DNA of 64,000 nucleotides from contig NC_082695.1 in the NCBI RefSeq assembly GCF_949987515.2, positions 85,216,104-85,280,103 on the forward strand, written 5' to 3'. The first letter of the stretch is position 1, and each line of letters begins with the position of its first letter. A program made the position numbers and the translations under genes. This DNA comes from Delphinus delphis (Eukaryota; Chordata; Mammalia; Artiodactyla; Delphinidae). Below, one piece after another: positions 22,376 to 33,941 of this stretch. Below the pieces are notes generated by a model. That model worked only from the letters and a program-made list of their open reading frames with translations, did not search any database and was not told where the DNA came from.

Positions 22376-24485
22376 CAGAAGGGGCCTGGGAAGTGAGAGA
22401 GGTTCAGTCTAGCCTGGCATTATTCCACGGGGCATTCTCCAAGTTGTCACTGCTGGTCTTAACGTGGGGTCCAGACCCAAACTCAGGGTGCCGTGTGTGC
22501 TCTAACAACAGAGACCCTGGCTCTAACCCGTTGTCTGTCCTGAGGTGGTATTAAGGCTTTGGGTGACCATTCGTTCTGTTCTCTTGGTTTACGTGGAGCT
22601 TCAGAAGAGAGAATCTTTCTAGCCGTATTCCCCAAACTGTATTGATCTCATTTTTTTACACCAAAACCGAAGTAAGACTACAGTTATCCGTCTCAAATTT
22701 CATTAGCTGCTTTACCGTTTTTCCAGTCTAATGTACAAACGCAGGGTGTTTACTTTGACCCTACATTTAATGCCCTCATACAACATGTGCAGCACACATT
22801 GTATTGGCTCTGGCTGATACAGAACTGCATTAAGTACCAGATGTATTACAGAGATTTATTGTATATCACAGAGGCTGTGTATGACGTGGAGATGTGCTGT
22901 CATATCAGCTCTGGCTAACGTGAAGATGAAGGCTAGGGCAGGTGGACACCATTGTGACGTGACTGTAGGGGAGACGTGATTCAGTCTGGGTTGGTTCGAT
23001 GGAGGATCTGAGTTTGGGGCAGTGATTGGAAAGCAGTAAGGAGTGTGTTTGGGGAGAAGGGAGGGCTTGGAGGGGGAAGCAGTGTTCTTGTCGGGGCTTC
23101 TAAGACAAGACAGGACCTGAAGGGCGGGATCGAATCTGGGTTCCTGGGATTGGCCCTCCGGCTTGCGGTTCTCAAAACATGATCTTATCAATAACCAGAG
23201 ATAAATCTGACAAAGTCACAATAACAAAATTTTGCAAGATAATTATGCAAATTAGGATGTTTTTCTTTTAAATTGAGATAGAGTACTGTCAAGCAGACTG
23301 GAGTACTCATGTCAACAAGCAACACATTTTCCTGTAGAAAACCTACTCATGAAGCCAAATCGTAATCAGAGTGTTGCTTCACTGAGTTTAAAGCTGGAGC
23401 AGAGCAGCTGAGTTGCCTTGAAGACAAGTGCCTGGGCTGTGCCGTCTGAGGCAGTCACCTCGGCAGCTTCCAGCCTCGCCCGGGGCGCTGTGGTCCTGGA
23501 GGCCCATCCCAGGATGCTGTCACTCTGGGTACCGCTGAGCACCACGCACCCAGGTCTGTGTTTCCTGCTCTAAATGCCTGTGCGGTTACCTTCCTTGGCT
23601 GTCCTCCTCACGTGGCGATGCCAGTTCTCCTGTCAGTGCCACAGCGTTTACCTGCCAACACAGTCAGACTGTACCTCAAATGCCCCTCCGTCCACCCTGA
23701 GTCTCCCCCATCACGAGTGTCCTAGGGTGGATGCTTTTGTATCTGGGAGGTACATGTGGCCAGCTTATCTGGGCTGTGTTGTATAAATTGTATTAACTTC
23801 TGATTTTTTTGGAGTGATTCGCTGTCTTCTCTCTGTGGGGCATTCTAGATAAGGGATTGAATTTTGAAGTTGTTCTGAGGAATAAACAGGAGAGGGTTAC
23901 AATCTCTTATTCTTATTAAAGATTAGGAACTTGAAAATGTCAGTTAGTATAAACATAAAGACATTTATGAAGTAAGTAATTAGTGAACTCCCTGGACGTC
24001 TGTGTTGACAGTCCCTACTTTACTCACAGGATAATTTGGAGATGGGCTCTATACGGGAGGAGGGTCGGGGGCGCCGCCATGGGGCGAGCTTTTGCAGACG
24101 GCTGGGGGGGGCATTTTAAACTCTCTGGCCCTCAGCTTTCTGCTCCGCAGCACGTGTGTGGTAGCGCTGCTCTTCAGGAGTTAAAGAGGTTGCATGTAAA
24201 GCTCCACTTCTGGCCTGTCCTGGGCACTTAACACATGACATGGAGAGAGTGTTTTGGGGGGAAAAGGTTTATCAGTGTTTTCTATAAAGAATTTAGAATG
24301 CCTTCCCCACCTCTGCCTCCTTGTCCCCTGGTGGAAAGGACACAGTTTTCAAGATGAGCTCAAGCATTATCTATTTTTTGAAGCCTTCCACGAACCCCTC
24401 AAATCACATTCGTCCGCCTCTCCCTGGTTTGGAGAAGCATAGCTCACGTCTCATCTTTGAGTGCTCTTGAGCTGAGGACTCAATA
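22376..24485. other. Unique non-coding DNA
   Basis: About 2.1 kb without a named repeat or supported gene. Frames of 60 to 111 codons at 22856-23191, 23574-23786 and 23983-24231 lack domains. The 24055-24180 part has CpGs and a Kozak-like 'gccgccatggggcg' at about 24073, but the frame after it is short and unrecognised. Confidence 0.5.
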
Positions 24486-24489
24486 TTGA

Positions 24490-24860
24490 TGAATGTGTTT
24501 AGTAGCCAGTACTTACTAAGGTCCTCATTATGTGTGAGAGACTCATGTGGGTGCTGGGGTCACACCAGGGTCAGAGGTCAGCAAAGAGGAACGTCGTCGT
24601 TGTCATGGTCACTTACTGAGTGTGTGTGGGTGTGTATGTGTGTTAGGAATGTCAGACAAGAACAAATAAGCAGGCTAGGCTAAGATAATGCTAAGTGTTC
24701 TAAAGGCAAGAAAAAAGGGATTGGACTGGAGAGTTCCAGAGAGGTTGCTTTAGTTGACGGATACAGTGGCCTCTCAGAGGAGGGGACACCTGAGCTCAGT
24801 CAGCCACTTGAGACCCGGGACAAGGCTTTCCGGGCAGAGGGAGGAGTAAGCCAAAGGCTT
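24490..24860 (-). repeat. L2 LINE 3' fragment
   Basis: Reverse L2 3'UTR blocks in order: 'agtacttactaaggtcctc', 'ggtgctggggtcacacc', 'gataatgctaagtgttct', 'cctctcagaggaggggaca', 'cctgagctcagtcagcca' and 'ttccgggcagagggagga'. These follow 'gtgccaggcactg', 'gcactggggatacagc', 'ggtgataagtgct', 'cctctctgaggaggtgac', 'ttgagc' and 'ttccaggcagaggga'. Confidence 0.75.
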
Positions 24861-25233
24861 GTGGGTATAAAATCCCGGTTGGCCCTGGTCTTGAGACCAA
24901 GACTTGGAAATGTTGATATATAACCTAGTTCTTCTTAAGTCTAATTTCTCTTCTTTCCTATATAACCTCAAGCAGATTATAGCACCCAGTGTTTAGTAAT
25001 AGAGGGAAATATTTGAATCTTGGACCTTGTCTCCCAAGTAGACTTTCAGTTTCAAAAGAACTGTTCAAGATTGCTGCACTTGACACGGATATAGATGCTA
25101 GATACAGGGTTTTACTAAACCTACTACCAGTTGGAATCCGAAGCAAAAAGTAAGTCAGATTATATGCTTTTATTTAAAGCCTGTAAAAAGCCTTTTTTTA
25201 AAAGAGAACAAAGGCTTGAAATACATTCATGTC
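24861..25233. other. Unique non-coding DNA
   Basis: About 370 bases of unremarkable AT-rich text with no recognised feature. Confidence 0.5.
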
Positions 25234-25413
25234 TATTTATTTATTTATTTATTTGGCTGCACTGGGTCTTAGTTGCGGCCTGTGGGATCTTTGTTGCGGC
25301 ATGTGAACTCTTAGTTGTGGCATGTGGGATCTAGTTCCCTTACCAGGGATCGAACCCAGGCCCCCTGCATTGGGAGCACAGAGTCTTAGCCACTGGACCA
25401 CCAGGGAAGTCCC
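25234..25413 (-). mobile_element. tRNA-derived SINE, CHR-1/Bov-tA-like
   Basis: On the minus strand the copy starts with 'gggacttccctggtggtcc', runs through 'agtggctaagactctgtgc' and 'ggcctgggttcgatccc', then three diverged 'cacatgccgcaac' type blocks, and ends in a TAAA-repeat tail (25234-25252 on the plus strand as TTTA units). The Pol III B box is intact as GGTTCGATCCC (25346-25356, minus strand). This SINE group is shared by whales, hippos and ruminants. No clear target-site duplication was found, so the copy is not very young. Confidence 0.85.
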
Positions 25414-26275
25414 TTGTGTCAATTTTAAATTTAAATTATGCCATCGTCATCATGATCATTGTTGTGAAAATAATTCAGGAACCAGCACAATCAAATGTAC
25501 TTCCTTTCTCCTGAGAATTGGCAGTTTAAATTTAGACTCCTTGCTCCTGACTCTCCTTTTAGTGCTTTTAGATCTGATGTCTGTCTGTCTCCTTATTGGG
25601 CAATTTTGCCTTTTTAGTGTGTATGCATCCATCATGCATTTGAAAAGAATTCTAAGCTGATTCATTTTTGCATCCTTTTGTTGTCTTGAAGTTGTGTTTC
25701 TGTATATGTTGCCCACTTGGTGAAAACTTGCCAATTTTGGCCTCTCTAAATGGAATACATTTGGGAATCCCTTTGTTATCCTTCCAGGCAAGATCTCCCC
25801 AGCAGAACTGTGCTTTAATTAGCTTGATTTCAACAATGTTTGTGATTTCTGGGTTTAAACAGGTATCTACCGATAAATTATCTGACATTTGATACACAGG
25901 TGAAGCTTAAAATACAGATGAAAATGTTAGGATTCGAGGTTTCTCCGTGAGCAAGAAATGATCAAATTCACAGAAATGGTGACATTTAAGACCTCTTCAT
26001 GATCTCAAATTGCCATTGTATCTGTTAGAGCATTTTTGAAATGAGTAGACGTTCTGTTGGGAGTTTGTATACAACAGTCTGGCTTCTTTATGCAAGTTCA
26101 GGGCCTAATAAGTTCAGTGCGCATTTGTACAGCGTATTTAACCAGTTCCTGATGTCACAAGTGCTTGCACTCCATATTCTAATGGTTTTGTTATTCTCTG
26201 GTTTTGTAGAATTGAATATCTGTGGGTTTTCTCAGAAGTTTGAAATCCCCAAATAAGTACTATCTTCCATTAGGT
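25414..26275. other. Unique non-coding DNA
   Basis: About 860 bases with no gene or named repeat. Overlapping frames of 111 and 81 codons on the minus strand (25456-25897) and 112 codons on the plus strand (starting inside the SINE) show no domain. Confidence 0.5.
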
Positions 26276-26380
26276 AATAGTGCCTCTTTATTACAGGATT
26301 ATTGTGAAATTAAATGAGATAGTAAGTGTCAAGCGCTGGGTAGAGCATCTGCCTCACCAAAGGAACTTGGCAAGTGTTAC
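26276..26380 (+). repeat. MIR SINE 3' half
   Basis: Blocks 'ggtaatagtgcctctttatt', 'aggattattgtgaaattaaa', 'tgagatagtaagtgtcaagc' and 'gctgggtagagcatctgcc' follow the MIR core and tail in sense order. Confidence 0.65.
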
Positions 26381-26429
26381 TTTCCTTCCTGACATCTTCC
26401 CTGTTTTATGACTTCTTTCTACGGGCTTG

Positions 26430-26675
26430 TGTCTTGGAAGTGCTTTACATTTATTAACTTTTGTGAACTTTACATTCATTGAATCACTTTATGTCTCACA
26501 ACTCTGTGTTGTAGAGTCTTACTGTCTCCATTTTGTAGATGAGGAAACTGAGGCATGAAGATTTAAAAAATGGTCCTTTGTCCAGATCACACAGTTAGCG
26601 GTGGAGGCTTTAGGGAACCCAGCAGTCTTGCTGTAGAGTTTGTGCTCTGAACCCTTGTGCTGTGAGGGGAAGTGC
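26430..26675 (-). repeat. MIR SINE
   Basis: Reverse MIR blocks: 'gtgctttacatttattaac', 'ttatgtctcacaactctg', 'ctgtctccattttgtaga', 'tgaggaaactgaggcatga', 'gtccagatcacacagttag' and 'ttgtgctctgaaccc'. It is one of the best preserved MIR copies in the window and lies head-on to the MIR at 26276-26380. Confidence 0.85.
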
Positions 26676-27435
26676 TTTCTGCCACAACAGAAGTTTGTAT
26701 CAATAAAGTGCTCAGAAGATTCCACGGATGAGGTTTCTCTGGGGTTTAGTTAGGTTTTGAAAATGTATTTACTATTCTTGAAAATCAGAATTAATCACCC
26801 GCCAAATCTTCTGTGTTCTTTCCCCAATTCTTATGTATTTCTGATCAGATTCTGACTTGCTCTGTGAAGTTTTGGGGGGAGTAGCAGTTCAGTTTGGACA
26901 TGTGAAAGGTAGCCCAGCTGGAAAACTTCTGCATTTGACTAAAACTAGTTTTCATCAGTGCTTGGAAAGCTGTTTCCTTTAGTGGATATGTTTTGTTTTC
27001 ATTTTTCATTCAATTAAGCAAGTGATCATTGTTTCGTATTTTCTTTATTCCTTGCTTTTGGCATGGTGTCAGTGATGTGTCTTTCTCATTACTGAAAATC
27101 TATGTCCTGTACATCAGGAACATTTTGTCTCTGTGGCAGGAAGCAACACATACTTTCTGTTGAAAAGTCCCTGAAACACACATGGAAAATTCCCCTTGCT
27201 GTTCTTCACTCTGTTGTCATCTTCAGGGACTAAACCACTTCCCCAAATACACCAAACTGCAAACGTCTTTAAAACCGTCCAAAATAATATAGCGTGTCAT
27301 TAGGCTTACTCTTCTGATTCTACCAGACACGCAAGTGCCCTGGGAATGGGTGCTTCGCTTGTCTGTGACCCCTGTGAAGATCCGTCCAATGGCAGGCGTT
27401 CTGCCTGGCAGACGCTGGAGGGGTCCGTACGTTCT
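26676..27435. other. Unique non-coding DNA
   Basis: About 760 bases. No named repeat or supported gene. Frames that start near 27320 continue into the L2 that follows. Confidence 0.5.
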
Positions 27436-27439
27436 CTTG

Positions 27440-27790
27440 GCAGAAAGGATGCGTACAGGCCCCCGCCCTCTCCAGCTCATCACTCCTTGCCTTCCTTGCG
27501 TCATGAGCTTCAGCCCTCTGTAGACACCCTGGTGTACCAACCATGCCATGCCCACCCCTCAGTGCCTCTGTTCCTGGCTCTCAGCCTTCGCACATGCGGT
27601 GCTCCTGCCCCACCTCTGGGAGTAAGCCTGCCTGACGTCCCGGGGCTGGGGCTGGTACTCCTCTCGACTCCCAGGCACTTGTGTTCATCTCTCTTTGGCC
27701 TTTACCAGAACGCACTCGATTTGCTTATTTAGCCGTTCATCTCTCCTACTGGAAGCTCTTTGAAGGCCTGGTACTTGGTTGAGAGGTTTT
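27440..27790 (+). repeat. L2 LINE 3' fragment, sense
   Basis: Blocks follow the L2 sense order: 'ggcccccgccctctccagc', 'tcatcactccttgccttcc', 'ctctgttcctggctctcagc', 'cttcgcacatgcggtgctcc', 'tgccccacctctgggagta' and 'ctggaagctctttgaaggcc'. The 128-codon plus frame over this stretch is relic L2 text and not a gene. Confidence 0.75.
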
Positions 27791-28815
27791 TCAAAGGAAT
27801 TAATAAATTCATGCGTGAATTCTAATGGTATCTTGTGTTTGTGGCTAGAAACCTTACTGATCGCAGACAGTCCATTCCTCGCCTGCGTGCACTGCATCTG
27901 CTGCTCGTTCTCTGTGCCAGGTGGTTCATCCTGCTGCGACCCGAGGGCACAGTCTTCACTCCAGGCCCCTCAGTCCTGCAGCTACAGAGAGCCCTTGGAG
28001 CTGCCAGGATCTCACTCCAGTGTCTTTGTAAAAGCCAGCCACCCTTTCTTTAATTGTAATTTTTCTTTCGTCTCCATCAATTAACCTTCATTGCTTCTTT
28101 CTGCCCTGAATGAAATGCTTCGAAGCACTGCAAAAAACGATTGCGATGTACGTTGCTTTCTATCCAATTTGTTAGAAGAAATCCTGAAGTAAGTAGTGTT
28201 TTTGTTTATTGAACTTTGAACATATTCCAGCATTTTAGAATGCTGATTTACAAAAATTAAATAGTTCACTCCATACTGACTTCTCACATTGTTTGGAATA
28301 TGGATAAAAATAAAAGCCAGCGCAGTGTCACCCTATGTGATAATACATTGATGACTTCAGAAGTGATTACTTGTTTGATTTAAGTGTCCCTTACATCTGG
28401 CCCCATCTGGTAGCGTTCTCTAGGCCTACTCGGTCCTTAAGTGGTAACATTTTCCAGAGCATTGTAATAGTAATTCCTACATCTTCGTTATCTTTCTTGG
28501 TCAAACCGTGAGATAATTACTAGGAATCGCTATTATTTTTTTAAAAATAGATTTTTTACATATTGGCACAGCATTTACTATACTCTGAATTTTCTGCATT
28601 GTAGTGGATCCATATTTTATAGCAAAATCTCCTAATTTATGCAACAATCTTAAAATTTGTTAACAGGAAATGGTAATTGCAAATTATTCTACATTTTATT
28701 GGTTTTATATACAGCTTTTTAAACAATTCACATTATTGTAAAGCAATGTTTATGTTATTTATATTTAAAATTTCAGGTGGCTTATGTATATATTTTTCAA
28801 GTACCTTTTATTTTT
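27791..28815. other. Unique AT-rich DNA
   Basis: About 1 kb with no supported gene or named repeat. The right half is very AT-rich. Confidence 0.5.
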
Positions 28816-28819
28816 CCTT

Positions 28820-29355
28820 TAAAATTATTTCTTAGAGCAGTTTCAGGTTCATAGCAAAATTGAGCATATGCCCCCTCATAGATGTCTCACGTACCCCTGC
28901 CCCACACATGCACAGCCTCCTCCATCGTCAGCATCCCCAGCAGACGGCACATTTGGTACAACTGATGAACCTGCAGTGACCATCGTCACCCAGAGTCCAT
29001 GGTACCTGAGGGTTCACTCTCGGTGTTGCACAGTCTGTAAGTGTGGACAAACGTATGATGATATGTATCCACCGTTACAGTGTCACGCAGAGTATTTTCA
29101 CTGCCCTAAAAATCTATGCTTTGCCTATTCATCCCTCCCTCCCCCTTCACCCCTGGCAGTCACCGATCTTTTCACTGGCTCCATAGTTTTGCCTTTTTCT
29201 GAATGTCTTCTAGTTGGAATCATATAGGACGTAGCCTTTTCAGACTGGCTTCTTTCACTTAGCAATGTGCATCCGTGTCCTCGTTTGACGGCTCATTTCT
29301 TTTTATAACCAAATAATATTCCATTGTCTGGATGGGCCACACATTTACATACTTA
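28820..29355 (-). mobile_element. L1M LINE 3' end
   Basis: The plus strand is the reverse of an L1M 3'UTR: 'agagcagtttcaggttcata', 'gcaaaattgagcatatgcc', 'ctgccccacacatgcacagc', 'acaactgatgaacctgcag', 'agggttcactctcggtgttg', 'ttttcactgccctaaaaat', 'cctggcagtcaccgatctt' and 'aataatattccattgtctgg'. About 530 bases can be followed. The 119-codon plus frame at 28868-29227 is part of this relic. Confidence 0.85.
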
Positions 29356-29933
29356 CGCTGTCTTAGTACTGCAGTGCCCTAGTGACCTTGTACCCGGTTT
29401 CCCAAATGGGCAGAATCAGTGTAGCACAAGTGTCCAGTATCACAGTGTCATCAGAGAGCAGCACAGTACTGTTTGTGAAGCCTGTGGTCACATAGCTGTG
29501 TATGTGGCAGGGGTTGAGGGGGGCGCGGTGCCAGGCGAGTGTCGGGGCTACCGTCTGGGAACCTCTGGCCCAGCACGTCTGGTTTTTATGTTCATCACTG
29601 ACTGACTCCTGCTGGCTTTGAGACGTTGTACAGCTTGGGTACCAAACACAGCCCTGCCTGGAAGAGTGACCATTAGGCCCAGCACTGCCCTGTCAGGTGG
29701 CTTATATTTTAATGGCTTTAGAATAGTTACATTTTGCCGCACTTTGCACATTTTACACTGGAGAATTTGCTATATATAAAAAAGTATTACGAAATCCCTC
29801 TCGTCTTTTCATGAAAAATCCCATGCCTGTAAACATGTAAGCAGGATGACCAATGCCTGGTTGAATCTGGATTGCTCCTCAGAAAGAGAAGCAGCCAACC
29901 TCGAAGGCCAGGCACTTCCAGCTGCCTTCTAGA

Positions 29934-29972
29934 CCCCGAGGGAACAGAAATATTTGTGGCACCCCCTCGGGG
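29934..29972. repeat. Inverted repeat, 9-bp perfect arms
   Basis: Left arm CCCCGAGGG (29934-29942) and right arm CCCTCGGGG (29964-29972), with a 21-base spacer. The bases after each arm, 'aacagaa' and 'aacaagaa', are also alike, so the site has both inverted and direct symmetry. Confidence 0.8.
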
Positions 29973-30140
29973 AACAAGAATGGCTTTTGCAGCAGTGGCC
30001 ACACTTGTCAGTGTCTGAAACCTTTGGACTGCACCTGCCATGTGAAACCCGCTTGGATAAGCAGATGAGCACTAAGTGTGAGACAAGAATAGGAGGCAGA
30101 GTTAACTGTGTCACAGACTTCCATGTGTAGCCCCATTGGG

Positions 30141-30170
30141 TCCTGGTGCCCACATGGATGGGCACCAGGA
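30141..30170. repeat. Perfect 12-bp hairpin with 6-base loop
   Basis: Left arm TCCTGGTGCCCA (30141-30152), loop CATGGA, right arm TGGGCACCAGGA (30159-30170). The arms are exact reverse complements, and the stem is 8 of 12 G+C. It is too short for a microRNA precursor. Confidence 0.9.
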
Positions 30171-30792
30171 GTCTAGTGAGTGGAGCCGTCCTTGTGAAGA
30201 AGCACATGACGGAGTTAGATGGCCGTGTGCACACGGGCACCCACACATGTACCTCCCCTCACCTGACTGTCTTATGTTTGATACATCAATTTTATACCCT
30301 ACCAGCTTCCAACAAGGCTGTGAGTGGTTTGCAATAAAAATACTAAGAAAGTGAAAGGAGAAAAATCTGATAATTGGTTCAGAAGGACTTTTTTTCTGTT
30401 GCAACCTTGGAATTGCTTTTGTGTATAAAAAAAATCTATAGTGATCCATCTTGCTTTGTCAGGTGACAAAATTTTGGAAAAGCATCGGAAATGTTTGATT
30501 CAGCAGCCTAGCTTTATTTTTTTTTAAGTTCCTCTGAATTAGTATCTTATAACTAGTAAATTGCTTTTCTCTTGATTTTCCCATCTTTTTAGTTTCTTGA
30601 TTTTAAATCTTTTGTTTGTTGGCTTTCACTTACATACATTTAATTTAGTTTGCATTCTGCAAACAAATGCTGAAGGTTAATATTTTCATGCTTTTTGCAT
30701 AGGCTTCTTATTTATATCCAGTATTGCTCAAAGTATGGTATACACACTGCTGATATCAGAATCACTAAGTTGTCTGCTAAAATTCAAGGTCT

Positions 30793-31014
30793 GGGGCTTC
30801 CCTGGTGGCGCAGTGGTTGAGAGTCCGCCTGCCGATGCAGGGGACACAGGTTTGTGCCCCAGTCTGGGAAGATCCCACATGCCGTGGAGCGGCTGGGCCC
30901 GTGAGCCATGGCCGCTGAGCCTGCGCGTCCGGAGCCTGTGCTCTGCAATGGGAGAGGCCACAGCAGTGAGAGGACCGCGTACCACAAAAAAAAAGAAAGA
31001 AAGAAAGAGAAAAT
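30793..31014 (+). mobile_element. Cetacean tRNA-derived SINE, CHR-2 type
   Basis: Starts 'gggcttccctggtggcgc', has an A-box-like TGGCGCAGTGG at 30806-30816, then 'gagtccgcctgccgatgca', 'gatcccacatgccgtggag', 'cggctgggcccgtgagcc', 'atggccgctgagcctgcg' and 'gggagaggccacagcagtg', and ends in an A-rich tail with GAAA units. It is flanked by a 13-base direct repeat, AAATTCAAGGTCT, at 30780-30792 and 31015-31027, the mark of L1-driven insertion. Near-identity to the other two copies shows a fairly recent burst. Frames of 81 to 93 codons over it are not genes. Confidence 0.93.
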
Positions 31015-31027
31015 AAATTCAAGGTCT

Positions 31028-31289
31028 ACCTAAAGAATTAGAGTGGCTTTGTGTGGGGCTCAGAGATCTTTATTTTGGATCTAGAAATACTGTGCACGTA
31101 ATACCCCAATTTTTTAAGGAAGGTAAGTTGTTTTAATCTCTAATAAAGTATAAATTTCTCTTAAAAATGCCCTCCATTTTGGAAATTTGGGTAAAGGACA
31201 TTAAAAGTTCTAAATGCTGTAGTTTTAAGTGGTCCGTAGCAATCATGCAGAGCTTCTCTCCCAAGCTGTGGGAGTTCATTTGAATTGCG
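31028..31289. other. Unique AT-rich DNA
   Basis: About 260 bases between the SINE and the L1-like sequence, with nothing recognised. Confidence 0.5.
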
Positions 31290-32430
31290 TTCCCCTGTGG
31301 GTAATGCGTCATTTCTCTCTGGCTGATTTCAAGATTCTTTCTTTGTCTTCAATTTAAAAAATTTTAATTTGTCTTCACGTGGATTTTTAGGGGGTAACCC
31401 TTTCAGATTTACTCATCTTCTTGATCTGTAGGGATCTGTCTTTCACCAAATTTGAGAAGTTTTCAGCCATTATTTAGGTACTGTTTTCAGTCCCCTGCCT
31501 GTCTCCCCTCTTGCTGCTGCTCCAGTGGTGTCAATGTGGGTCTTCTGTTATTGTCCCATTGGTCCCTCAGGCTTTCCCCGCTGTTCACTTCCAGTCTTTT
31601 TTCTCTCTCGTTCAGTTGGGGGATTCCATGGATCTTTCCTTGTGTTCACAGATTTCCATCCTCTGTCATCTCCACTTGATAAGATTGAGCCAACCAGTGA
31701 GTTTTGACGTTTTTTATGGTGTTTTTCAGCTCTGTGATTTCCATTTGCTTCTTTTTTTTTGGTAACTTCTATTTCTTTCTGAGATTTACTCGTTTTTCAT
31801 TTTTTGTCAGGGGAATTTGTAATTTATGGTGAAAGCATTTTTGTGATACCTGCTGTAAAAATCCTTGTCAGATTATTCCAGCGTCGGTTCATCTTAGTGT
31901 TGGCATCAGATATAATTGTCTTTTTTCATTCACATTGTGCTTTTCCTAGTTCTTGGTATGACAAGTGTTGTTTTGTTTTGTTTTTAATAGCGTCCAGGAT
32001 ACTTTGTCTGTTATGTTAGGAGACTGTAGGTCATATTTACATTGTTTGTTTTAGTAGGCAGTTACCTTGTTTATGGTTTGTGTGTGGACCTTAGCCTTCT
32101 TTTTGTAAGCTGTGGTGGTTCTGATGGTGATTTAAGTTTTGTGCTTTTGCAGTGTTACTTCAGTTTGCTTGGTTTATCTGATGCTGCTGGAGCTCCCTGT
32201 TAACTCTGCTGTGACTGCCTGAAGGGACCAGCAGGTATCCTAGCCAGGAGGCTGGCTGTCATCCAGGGGAAGGGGTATGCCAGAGTCCCCTACCCATGCT
32301 TCTGTGTGCCCTGGTGTCTCTGGGAAGGGGAAGAGGGTCTTGGGCTCACAGGGCCAAAGAGGCTTCCTGGACCAGGCCGATGCTTGTGGCTGGGGCTCCT
32401 TTCCAAGTTGGGACCTAGGGGACAAAGCTT
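31290..32430 (-). mobile_element. L1M/HAL1 LINE, 5' and ORF1 region relic
   Basis: The plus strand is the reverse of the ORF1 end of an L1M or HAL1: 'gatctgtctttcaccaaatt', 'tttcagccattatttaggt', 'tgtttttcagctctgtgat', 'ttccatttgcttcttttt', 'cttgtcagattattccagc', 'tagttcttggtatgacaag' and 'aggcagttaccttgttta'. The right end (32160-32430) fits the GC-richer 5'UTR ('gaggctggctgtcatcc'). Overlapping plus frames of 60 to 84 codons are antisense to the LINE and have no meaning as genes. Confidence 0.75.
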
Positions 32431-33029
32431 GTGCTGCGTATTTCTCAATCATATTTTTAATTAAGGGTTTTGGTTAAATGTTAACTTATTTTGGTGAGAC
32501 ATCATGTTTTTTCAGAGGTCCTTTTTTTTTTTTTAACGCTTGGTCTCTTTCACTCGCTTGTTTTCTTTTTTCTGCCTTTTAAATATTGTGATTACCAGTA
32601 TCCCCAGGTCTTCTTTCACTCCCTCCTAACTCTGGTACCATCACTTGGCTAATTTCCACTACTGCAGCCAGCGTATCCACAACCACCATTACCGTCTTCC
32701 TCCAGATACAAAACATGTGAAGGCACTTAACACAGTACCAGGGCACCGAAGATTTTTGTTCCCCATCCCCTTCTCTCCCTTTACCGTAAATCTACTTGGA
32801 TGCCTCCTATAGGTCTCTTGCCTCCTGTACGGCTTTCATCGCCCAGCTGTTGAAGCTAGAGGCCTTTGCTTCATCTTTCAGTCCTTCGTTGCTCTGGCCA
32901 CCACCTTCACCAGTCACATCTAGTGTGCTCAGAGCGTCCCGAATCTGACCTGTTGCCCCTGCCTGAGGACAGACCCTGACCTCCCTTCACTGCACATACG
33001 ATGCAGCTCTGTCGCTTGGTGCACACACA
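32431..33029. other. Unassigned DNA between two L1M segments
   Basis: About 600 pyrimidine-rich bases. The 32600-32990 part has the feel of old L2 sense text ('ccaccaccttcaccagtc') but the match is too weak to call. No gene is supported. Confidence 0.4.
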
Positions 33030-33715
33030 TTTACAATTGCTGTATCTTCTCGGTAGATTGACCCTTTATTTCTATGTCCCTAATGATGTATTTGCTCTGA
33101 AGTTTACTTTATTTGATAATAACATAGCCAGTACTGCCTTTTTAAAAAAAATAATGTTTGTATGGTACATGTTTATCCTTTAACTTTCAGCCTACATATA
33201 TCATTATATTTGAAATGAAACATACATACTTCTACACTATGTAATTGGATATAATTTTTTATATCCTCTTTGCCAGTATCTTTTAGTTGGTATATCAGAC
33301 CACTTAGACTGACTGTAATTATTGATATGTTAGGGCTTAAGTCTGTCATTTTATTTTATTTTTTCTGTTTGTTCTTTTTGGTTTTCGTTTCTCAGTGTTT
33401 TCCCTGCCTTCGTATGATTTACTTGAAGATTTTTTTAGAATCCGCTTTTGCTTTTTGAGTGTTTCACTTAGGATAGCTTTTGAAGTGATTGTCTAGGTGT
33501 TACATTACATGTACATGATTTATCAGTCTTTTGGTGTCACCCTTCTATGAGTTTGAATGAAGTATGATACTTTCTCTCCCTTTACTATCCTTTACCGTCC
33601 CTCAATTGTAATACAATTGTATATAATAACTACATACATTGAGAACCACATTATCCGTGTTATAATTTTTGCTTCAGTCATCAAACACAATTTAGAGAAC
33701 TCAAGAGGAGACCGG
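33030..33715 (-). mobile_element. L1M LINE, 5' region relic
   Basis: The plus strand is the reverse of L1M 5' text: 'gtatggtacatgtttatcc', 'tttaactttcagcctacata', 'tgtaattattgatatgttag', 'ggcttaagtctgtcatttt', 'gaagtatgatactttctctc', 'ctacatacattgagaacca' and 'gcttcagtcatcaaacaca'. It is probably the same insertion as 31290-32430, with intervening sequence that I cannot align. Confidence 0.7.
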
Positions 33716-33941
33716 ATATCAGCCTTTGAGTTGCCAATAACAGATTTCCTAAAGCTTATTTGACCGATTTCTGTCAGCGTTGCCTGGTGTTGCCAGTCCA
33801 ACACACAGTACCAGGAAAGCAAGTCTGTTGGAGGCGGTTGGGACGAATACTGGCAACTAAAGATCCTTTTGCACTTCTCCGGTAATATGTGCTGGTATTG
33901 CTAATATTACAAAAGCTGTAGTAAGAATTGAAACAAATATG

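Larger units (their letters stand above)
29356..30792. other. Unique DNA with two perfect hairpins
   Basis: About 1.4 kb with no named repeat. It includes inverted repeats at 29934-29972 and 30141-30170 (listed separately). Overlapping minus frames of 84, 105 and 112 codons lie over the hairpin region but show no recognisable domain. Confidence 0.5.

Noticed and set aside
24060..24231. Kozak-like ATG in a small GC-rich patch
   Set aside because: The frame is only tens of codons long, has no domain and no donor at its end.
27346..27732. 128-codon plus-strand frame
   Set aside because: Most of it lies in an L2 3' relic in sense orientation, downstream of the L2 coding region.
28868..29227. 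119-codon plus-strand frame
   Set aside because: It is antisense to an L1M 3'UTR that can be followed block by block.
30793..31014. tRNA gene suggested by A-box and B-box-like words
   Set aside because: The promoter boxes belong to a tRNA-derived SINE with an A-rich tail and target duplication, and no cloverleaf can be formed. The same holds for 25234-25413, 39150-39352 and 48850-49060.
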